A stretch of DNA of 13,013 bases, from NCBI GenBank assembly GCA_945871755.1, contig CAMBWV010000004.1, positions 1 to 13,013 of the forward strand. The letters are read 5' to 3'. Source of the stretch: an uncultured Bacteroidales bacterium. GTDB taxonomy: Bacteria; Bacteroidota; Bacteroidia; Bacteroidales; Bacteroidaceae. Shown piece by piece: positions 9,010-13,013 of the stretch (positions within the stretch are counted from its first letter, which is position 1; each line of letters begins with the position of its first letter). Both the position numbers and the translations under genes were made by a program. A model generated the notes under the pieces. It ran no database searches. It saw only the letters and a list, made by a program, of their open reading frames with translations, and had not been told where the DNA came from.

Positions 9010-9165
9010 TTCAGTTTTATTGATTGTTGAATAAATTGAATTGATTTCTCTTTTATCCGTAGCCCTCAACGACCGTCATCGTTATGGGGCGGAAGGTTAT
9101 TTCTAACCACGCGGGCGAACGAACCCACTAAAAATAAAGCAGTTATCTTACGTTTCCTACTTTTC
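9010..9165 (-). promoter_or_regulatory. Structured 5' leader of the rplC operon
   Basis: About 155 nt separate the predicted transcription start from rplC. Two hairpins are visible. One (9095-9108) is GGTTA-GAAA-TAACC on the transcript, a perfect 5-bp stem closed by a GNRA tetraloop. The second (9062-9090) has an outer GCCC/GGGC stem and an inner AACGA/TCGTT stem, with a small internal loop and a six-base apical loop. Leaders of this kind often bind a ribosomal protein from the operon (L4 in E. coli), but no known motif was recognised, so the autoregulatory role is inference. There is no T-run, so transcription attenuation is not evident. Confidence 0.5.
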
Positions 9166-9171
9166 GGAGTG

Positions 9172-9202
9172 CAAAGGTAACAATTTCTTTTAATCTGTGC
9201 AA
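9172..9202 (-). promoter_or_regulatory. Bacteroidetes-type promoter of the rplC operon
   Basis: The minus strand has TACCTTTG (9179-9172), a perfect match to the Bacteroidetes -7 box TAnnTTTG. A TTG (9202-9200) lies 20 nt upstream, in the place of the -33 TTTG box. The predicted start is near 9165. This is the only good promoter seen upstream of the ribosomal operon and would drive all 20 ribosomal genes. Confidence 0.75.
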
Positions 9203-9204
9203 CA

Positions 9205-9540
9205 GACCAACCTGTTTTTTAACGAGAAAAATGCATTTTCCTATGATTTTTTCTTCGGCACAGATTTTTGTAATATTCAGCTAGCAATATTGCCTGATAA
9301 ATCCAATTCCTCGCGCGCGTATATTTATATAGGAATCCCCCACCCTACGGTGAGTGACACAATGTACTTTTCTCAAGAACGAGGAAGTAGGGAGGTTTTT
9401 CTTTTGAGATACGGAAGAGAGTAACAAGAGAGCACCTATCTGGCGCTCAACTTGCAAGCAAGGCTCTTGTTTTCATTGAGAGGTTATATACTGCACGCCA
9501 AGCATAACTGAAGCGCCACCTTTCATTGGAACTAATTTAG
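9205..9540. other. AT-rich intergenic DNA without a recognised gene
   Basis: No coding frame here resembles a known protein. A 75-codon open frame on the plus strand (9197-9424) has no supporting features. A small inverted repeat, AATATT with an eight-base loop, lies at 9272-9291, and a CACC/GGTG hairpin lies near 9350. The part from about 9421 may include further decayed transposase, since short hydrophobic and helical stretches appear in one frame, but I cannot support that. No trace of rpsJ is visible. Confidence 0.4.
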
Positions 9541-10132
9541 AGAACCCACCTCTATTGTTTCATGGTAGCAGATACTCGCGTAAGGAGTTGGAGAGCCGCT
9601 TCGGGGACTCTCTCAAGAGAATGGTTGCCGTAACCGACCATCACAGTGCCTATTTCGCGTCAAATTCCAGAGCCATTAGGTCTGCGTGGCACACCTACTG
9701 GGTGAACTGCAATACCTAAACGAATTGGATACTGAGCAACAGTGGTCAAGGGATGTCGAAAGTCTGTTGCAGCAGACCATCCATGAACGCAACGAGAATC
9801 CGCAAACAGTCATTGACAAACAGCCGTAGCTGATAAAGCTTGACAGGCTGCTGACGGAGAACATGGAACACACGGCAGAGCAATTCGGGAAACTAAAGAA
9901 CGGACTCATCAAGTGCAGGAACTACATCCTCCATTTTCTTGAAAACCCAGCGATACCACCCGATAATAATGCAAGTGAAAGGGGAATCAGGAAGGTCAAG
10001 ATAAAAATGAAGAACTCAGGCACATTCCGTTCCGACCAAGGTGCTGATGCCTTTCTTGACCTGCTCTCAATTATAGAGACCACTAAGAAACACAATAAGT
10101 CACCATACGCTGCTATCCGTGCTTTGTTTTAA
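9541..10132 (+). pseudogene. Decayed IS66-family transposase, C-terminal part
   Basis: The last frame (9683-10132) carries the hallmark CVAHLLGELQYLNEL segment. It then has an in-frame TAG where relatives have a Trp codon, followed by the strongly conserved C-terminus (IPPDNNASERGIRK, then MKNSGTFRSDQGADAF). Upstream, in another frame, GDSLKR and then VTDHHSAYF continue the same protein and contain the likely second catalytic Asp. The two parts are separated by a one-base loss and a second TAG near 9677. A further fragment (LYCFMVADTR) near 9552 is in a third frame. The N-terminal half and the accessory tnpA/tnpB genes are missing, so the element cannot move by itself. Confidence 0.85.
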
Positions 10133-10172
10133 GCACGGAAGGTGTCTGTATGCTTATTCGCTGAATAGTTAC
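10133..10172 (+). mobile_element. Probable right end of the IS66-family element
   Basis: Forty bases after the transposase stop the sequence reads CTGAATAGTTAC. IS66-family elements end in TTAC at the right and begin with GTAA at the left, so the element probably ends at 10172. No matching left end (GTAACTATTCAG or close) and no flanking 8-bp target duplication is found in the window, in keeping with loss of the left part. Confidence 0.45.
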
Positions 10173-10337
10173 GTTTAATAATAGATATGGGCAGGTCGGG
10201 CTTATTTTGTATAGATAAATTCCTAGAAGAGAAGAACGCCCGCCTATCTTGTTGTGCTTGGGCAGTTGTTCTAGCTAGCGAGTTATAAGAAAACAAGAAA
10301 TTATTTCCAACTGGCACCCTGTTTTAATTAAAATACG
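10173..10337. other. Intergenic DNA, nothing recognised
   Basis: AT-rich DNA between the IS66 remnant and the candidate RNA locus. No credible coding frame is present. Short GGGC/GCCC complementary stretches occur, but there is no compact hairpin. It ends with an A/T-rich block just before the TACATTTG box. Confidence 0.35.
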
Positions 10338-10345
10338 TACATTTG
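10338..10345 (+). promoter_or_regulatory. Possible promoter -7 box for the RNA locus
   Basis: TACATTTG matches the Bacteroidetes -7 consensus TAnnTTTG exactly. The expected start, near 10350, falls on the GG that opens the first stem of the structured region. No clear TTTG is found 19-21 nt upstream, so this rests on one box and its position. Confidence 0.5.
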
Positions 10346-10601
10346 CATTGGTTCTCACACTATCCAAGAAGAAGAGTCCTCGCGGAAGCGTCCGCAGCAG
10401 ACCGAAACGGATAGTTGTCAACTCACCCACTTCTTGCTTGCCAACACGAACGTTGGCTCTTGGCGGGAGAACATGACAGAGACCGCTATATATAAGGAAG
10501 CGTTTACAGGACGCTTTGTTCATTGACCGCTTGAAATCTGGCAGTTTCAATATCCAGTCTCTCAACAAAGCAACAGTAGATGCTCATGGGATGTTATTTG
10601 A

Positions 10602-10672
10602 ATATTATCCCCATGCTCCGTTCCACACACTGTCATATTGTGTCTGGGATGGAGCACATGGGGGTATTATAT
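10602..10672 (+). repeat. Long imperfect hairpin within the candidate RNA
   Basis: The two arms pair over about 26 positions, including G-U pairs. From the base they are ATA/TAT, then TATCCCCATG against CATGGGGGTA, CTCC/GGAG after a two-base CA bulge, GTTCC/GGGAT, and ACACA/TGTGT around a nine-base loop. The CCCCATG segment of the left arm can alternatively pair with CATGGGAT at 10585-10592, which gives two mutually exclusive folds. Confidence 0.65.
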
Positions 10673-10736
10673 CACGACATCAGCGTGGGTTCTGCGTTGC
10701 TCGTTCTAGACTGGAAGGGCAACTGCCAGAGCCCCA

Positions 10737-10780
10737 AGCGGTGGAACGGGCGACTAGTACTGATCTCCACGCTTTTTTTT
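10737..10780 (+). terminator. Intrinsic terminator of the candidate RNA
   Basis: AGC-G-GTGGA (10737-10745, one bulged G) pairs with TCCACGCT (10766-10773), with a 20-base loop, and the stem runs straight into eight T (10773-10780). This is the classic stem plus T-tract form on the plus strand. It lies 130 nt before the next gene, so it either ends a separate transcript or attenuates a leader. Confidence 0.65.
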
Positions 10781-10910
10781 GTATAGACGAATCGTTCACC
10801 TTTATCAAACTTACCTGCTCTTGGAGATCGCGCGGTATGAAGACGTACAGTCCCTTGGCATTGCGCCCGCCAATGGACAAGGGCCGAACTCTTCCCCAAA
10901 CCCCATTTTT

Positions 10911-11945
10911 ATGAAAAGATTGTTTCTCGCAGTCTTGGCCTTGACTGCATTCATTCTGGCAGATGCCAGAACAAAGCCCAAGTTTGACTACTCGTTGGTT
11001 TTCGTGCCCGAAGAGGGCGGCGTGAGATTCCAGAAGATTACGGACGATGCCGACCGCGTGGCAGACTACTGCTACAAAGCCGACGACCACGGCAAGAACG
11101 GCAACCTCGTTGGCAAAACCCAGAGCAGATCACGCAAAACCTCTACACTTGACTGGTGGATACTGCCGCAAATCGCCCTGTCGCCCGATGGCAAGCGCCT
11201 CGGATACATCAACGAAAAGAACGGCACGACCAATATCATGATTAAGAGTGCCACAACGGGCGGCGCCAGCACACAGCGCACCTTCCGAAGCAACGTGCAG
11301 GGATTCACATGGAGCCCCGACGGCAAGGAACTCTGCTTCACAGAACTGCGCGGCGGACATCAGGGCGTTTACCTCGTATCGGCCGAACAGGGAACGATTG
11401 TCAAGCAGATTTCGAACGGCACGGAGAACGACTATTGCGGTGTCATACAGGGCAATGTTATCTACTTCCACCGCGGCGAGGGTGCATCGAACTTCAGCCT
11501 ATGGAGCTATGACCGCGCCACGAATCTCTTCTCCAACTATTCCCGCGGCATGACAGCCTGTCCCATCCCGGGAGACGACAACACAGTTTTCTGCGCACGC
11601 TTCACCGACATGGGCGAGAGCGAAATCTGGCGCGTCAACTTCGTCACTGGCGTGGAAGAACTAATCCTCGGACAACCAGGCAAAAGCTACACCTCGCCCA
11701 ACCTCTCGCCTGATGGTAAATGGCTGCTCGTGGTAAGCAACAGCTGCACCGAGAAGGAAAAGATTGACAACACCGACATCTTCGTGGTACGCACCGATGG
11801 CACACAACTCACGCAGCTCACCTACCACGCTGGCAACGACCTCTCGCCTGTATGGTCGCCCGACGGCAAGAGCATCTACTTCCTGAGCCAACGCGGCTCA
11901 GCCGACCGCATCTACAATGTTTGGAAAATGGACTTCACCCTCTAA
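10911..11945 (+). CDS. Secreted TolB-like PD40 beta-propeller protein
   Basis: The 344-residue product begins with a clear signal peptide (MKRLFLAVLALTAFILADA, cleavage likely after ADA, no lipobox Cys), so it should be periplasmic or surface-exposed. At least four PD40/WD40-like repeats carry the SPDGK signature: LSPDGKRLGY (about 90-99), WSPDGKELCF (about 130), LSPDGKWLLV (about 265) and WSPDGKSIYFLS near the end. Such propellers, as in TolB, mostly bind proteins or glycans; the ligand here is unknown and no catalytic motif is seen. The frame is open upstream to 10779, but that part overlaps the terminator and lacks a signal sequence, so the ATG at 10911 is chosen. It is probably co-transcribed with the barrel gene 18 nt downstream. 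Confidence 0.85.
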   Translation: MKRLFLAVLALTAFILADARTKPKFDYSLVFVPEEGGVRFQKITDDADRVADYCYKADDHGKNGNLVGKTQSRSRKTSTLDWWILPQIALSPDGKRLGYINEKNGTTNIMIKSATTGGASTQRTFRSNVQGFTWSPDGKELCFTELRGGHQGVYLVSAEQGTIVKQISNGTENDYCGVIQGNVIYFHRGEGASNFSLWSYDRATNLFSNYSRGMTACPIPGDDNTVFCARFTDMGESEIWRVNFVTGVEELILGQPGKSYTSPNLSPDGKWLLVVSNSCTEKEKIDNTDIFVVRTDGTQLTQLTYHAGNDLSPVWSPDGKSIYFLSQRGSADRIYNVWKMDFTL

Positions 11946-11963
11946 CCCTAAATCATCAATCCT

Positions 11964-12686
11964 ATGAAACGTATTATCTTATTACTGGCCTGCCTTATCG
12001 GCATGGCAACCACCCTTCCCGCTCAGCGCGCACACAGCACAGTGAAAACAACCAAGGTCAAAAAGCAGAGAGAAAAAATACCCCTGACATGGGGCATCCG
12101 CGCAGGTATGAACTATGCCACAATACTCAATGCACCAGCAGGAAAGGGAGTCATCGGCTTCAACGTAGGAGGAAACCTAGACGTAGGCTTCTGCAACTGG
12201 TTCCACCTTCAGACAGGACTATATTTGTCTATGAAGGGGGTTGATGCGGAATACGAAGTGAGAGAAACACCACTACCTACAACAGTAGGTGCATATGTGG
12301 ACTACGAGGTTCACCATTATTATGATCGTTTCTCCCCGATATATCTTGAAATACCAGTACTAGCATCCTTCCGAATTGGGCTGTCCGACAATGCAGACAT
12401 TCAGTTTGGAGTTGGCCCCTATATAGCTTTCAGCCTAGGCGAAGAGCAACTATATGATCATAGTATATACGGTCGTTGGGTATATCAAAAAGAAGAAGAG
12501 ATTGAACCATTTGACTTTGGCCTACAAGCAAACATAGGTGCATCCATTAAGCATTTCTATATTGGCGTTGGCTACCAAATAGGCATACCCAGGAAAAAAA
12601 TCTGGAGTATAGATGGGTCTGGAAGCTATGCTGAGCATGTCATTCGCACATCAAACGCAATGCTAAACGTAGGCTACAACTTCTAA
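11964..12686 (+). CDS. Outer-membrane beta-barrel protein (PorT / OMP_b-brl_2-like)
   Basis: The 240-residue product has a signal peptide (MKRIILLLACLIGMATTLPAQ, cleavage near AQ-R), a short Lys/Arg-rich spacer, and then alternating amphipathic strands typical of small Bacteroidetes barrels. Examples are LTWGIRAGMNYATIL, GFNVGGNLDVGF, FHLQTGLYLSMKG, YLEIPVLASFRIG, IQFGVGPYIAFSLG, FGLQANIGASI, YIGVGYQIGIP and the last strand LNVGYNF. The terminal Phe is the usual barrel-assembly signal. The family is a porin-like outer membrane beta-barrel domain protein; the specific role is unknown. Its place 18 nt after the PD40 gene suggests one operon and perhaps a joint envelope function. Confidence 0.85.
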   Translation: MKRIILLLACLIGMATTLPAQRAHSTVKTTKVKKQREKIPLTWGIRAGMNYATILNAPAGKGVIGFNVGGNLDVGFCNWFHLQTGLYLSMKGVDAEYEVRETPLPTTVGAYVDYEVHHYYDRFSPIYLEIPVLASFRIGLSDNADIQFGVGPYIAFSLGEEQLYDHSIYGRWVYQKEEEIEPFDFGLQANIGASIKHFYIGVGYQIGIPRKKIWSIDGSGSYAEHVIRTSNAMLNVGYNF

Positions 12687-12697
12687 CCGCACCGACC
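12658..12697 (+). repeat. Direct repeat copy 1, end of the barrel gene
   Basis: This 40-bp segment covers the last codons and stop of the barrel gene plus 11 bp beyond. It recurs at 12722-12762 with one inserted G and three substitutions. Confidence 0.8.
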
Positions 12698-12721
12698 TAG
12701 CTGTTGTCTCTATTAGGTTTC

Positions 12722-12762
12722 CAATGGCTAAACGTAGGCTACAGCTTCTAACCTTACCGACC
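12722..12762 (+). repeat. Direct repeat copy 2, orphan barrel C-terminus
   Basis: A second copy of the barrel gene's 3' end. In one frame it reads LNVGYSF followed by a stop, which is a good barrel-terminal strand ending in Phe, but the frame behind it meets a stop codon 13 sense codons upstream of CTA (TAG near 12698). It is therefore either a small tandem duplication or the last trace of a lost paralogous barrel gene. Confidence 0.7.
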
Positions 12763-12797
12763 AACAATGGGCAACTAACGCCCGACCCTCTACAACA

Positions 12798-12834
12798 AAT
12801 TAGCCGCCGACTTGAACCAAGTCAGCGGCTAATT
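12798..12834. terminator. Strong inverted repeat, likely terminator of the envelope genes
   Basis: AATTAGCCGC (12798-12807) pairs perfectly with GCGGCTAATT (12825-12834). After one C/A mismatch, GACTTG pairs with CAAGTC around a three-base AAC loop. The stem is strong, but neither side has a long T-tract, so it may act as a weak, bidirectional terminator or protect the 3' end of the mRNA. Confidence 0.5.
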
Positions 12835-12903
12835 GTATATCACACCATAAGCCTCAGAGGAAGAGCAACCATCCGAAAGCAGCCGACTGGGAAGCGCAAA
12901 GAA

Positions 12904-12971
12904 ATTAGAAAAATATTAGAAATGACGCTGAGCAAAAATTAGAAAGATATTGGAAATAACGCTGAGCAAAA
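12904..12971. repeat. Two tandem 34-bp direct repeats
   Basis: Copy A (12904-12937) and copy B (12938-12971) match at 31 of 34 positions and abut without a spacer. Each begins ATTAGAAA and ends ACGCTGAGCAAAA. They lie directly before the terminal inverted repeat. No coding role is visible. With only two copies and no spacers this is not a CRISPR array. Confidence 0.85.
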
Positions 12972-12973
12972 AG

Positions 12974-13012
12974 AAGCGCCGCTGAGGAGATGCTTTCTCC
13001 AAAGCGGCGCTT
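12974..13012 (-). terminator. Perfect GC-rich inverted repeat at the window edge
   Basis: AAGCGCCGCT (12974-12983) pairs with AGCGGCGCTT (13003-13012), and inside it GGAGA pairs with TCTCC around TGCTT. On the minus strand the stem is followed by C and five T, so it could terminate a convergent minus-strand gene lying beyond the right edge. What follows on the plus strand is outside the window. Confidence 0.5.
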
Positions 13013-13013
13013 G

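Larger units (their letters stand above)
10350..10780 (+). ncRNA. Candidate structured non-coding RNA of about 430 nt
   Basis: The stretch has no convincing protein in any frame but a dense series of inverted repeats. GTTCTC (10351-10356) pairs with GAGAAC (10467-10472) and encloses two arms. One is ACTATCC/GGATAGT with an inner hairpin GCGGA-AGCG-TCCGC (10382-10395). The other is GCCAAC/GTTGGC (10440-10457). CAAGAAG near 10365 could also pair with CTTCTTG near 10430 as a pseudoknot. Next come AAGCGT/ACGCTT (10498-10516), TTGAAA/TTTCAA (10531-10550), a long hairpin of about 26 bp (10602-10672), a two-part hairpin (10687-10734) and a terminator. I do not recognise the family. The hallmarks of tmRNA (tag frame, tRNA-like ends), RNase P RNA and SRP RNA domain IV were looked for and not found. 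It could also be a long leader of the downstream envelope genes, or a remnant of a mobile element. Confidence 0.5.

Noticed and set aside
9010..9069. An extended L3 N-terminus
   Set aside because: The 20 extra residues are not part of L3 and come from the leader; [11 protein letters not shown] is the usual start.
9197..9424. A 75-codon plus-strand frame next to the rplC promoter
   Set aside because: It has low-complexity composition, no family resemblance, and overlaps the promoter region.
10350..10780. Identity of the candidate RNA as tmRNA, RNase P RNA or SRP RNA
   Set aside because: No tag-peptide frame ending in ALAA and no tRNA-like ends; no RNase P core (GAGGAAAGTCC, and only a loose resemblance to ACAGAA near 10476, at the wrong distance). 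The CGGAAG and AGCAG stretches near 10383-10400 recall SRP domain IV, but the surrounding loop sequence does not fit.
10806..10813. Minus-strand promoter TAAGTTTG, antisense to the candidate RNA
   Set aside because: The -7 box matches, but no -33 element is found and nothing recognisable would be transcribed.
10779..10910. An earlier start for the PD40 protein, adding 44 residues
   Set aside because: It would begin inside the T-tract of the terminator and bury the signal peptide that starts at 10911.
10516..10914. A 132-codon plus-strand frame and overlapping minus-strand frames (10275-10568, 10672-10899, 10680-11090)
   Set aside because: None resembles a protein, they cross strong inverted repeats and a terminator, and the plus-strand frame runs into the start of the PD40 gene.
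12724..12942. A 72-codon plus-strand frame
   Set aside because: It spans the duplicated tail and the terminator-like inverted repeat and has no protein-like features.
12904..12971. CRISPR array
   Set aside because: There are only two repeats, they touch without a spacer, and no cas genes are present.

Overview
The window comes from a member of the Bacteroidetes, most likely Prevotellaceae (Prevotella or a close relative). This rests on the wording of the ribosomal proteins, the Bacteroidetes-type promoter in front of rplC (TACCTTTG, matching TAnnTTTG, with an upstream TTG), the near absence of Shine-Dalgarno sequences, and a PD40/beta-barrel envelope gene pair. The genus was not tested by a search.

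Positions 1-9009 (minus strand) hold an almost unbroken S10-spc ribosomal protein operon. In transcription order it reads rplC, rplD, rplW, rplB, rpsS, rplV, rpsC, rplP, rpmC, rpsQ, rplN, rplX, rplE, rpsN, rpsH, rplF, rplR, rpsE, rpmD, rplO, then the first nine codons of secY at the window edge. Twenty ribosomal proteins are complete. Most gaps are below 30 nt, and two junctions (rplC/rplD and rplX/rplE) are one-base TAATG overlaps. rpsJ (S10), the usual first gene of the cluster, is not in front of rplC or anywhere else in the window. rplC instead has its own promoter and a structured leader of about 155 nt.

Positions 9181-10337 separate the operon from the rest. They hold AT-rich DNA without a recognisable gene (9181-9540), a decayed IS66-family transposase (about 9541-10132) with a probable right end of the element (to 10172), and a featureless stretch (10173-10337).

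Positions 10338-10780 (plus strand) are the most unusual part. A TACATTTG box is followed by about 430 nt that carry no convincing protein but are full of strong inverted repeats: a possible three-way junction whose closing stem starts at the predicted transcription start, a long hairpin of about 26 bp, another two-part hairpin, and a final stem followed by eight T. This looks like an independently transcribed structured RNA. It has none of the hallmarks of tmRNA, RNase P RNA or SRP RNA that I looked for.

Positions 10911-12686 (plus strand) encode a probable two-gene envelope unit: a secreted TolB-like PD40 propeller protein and, 18 nt later, an outer-membrane beta-barrel protein. After it come a second, damaged copy of the barrel gene's last codons, a terminator-like inverted repeat, a pair of 34-bp tandem repeats, and a perfect GC-rich inverted repeat at the window edge.
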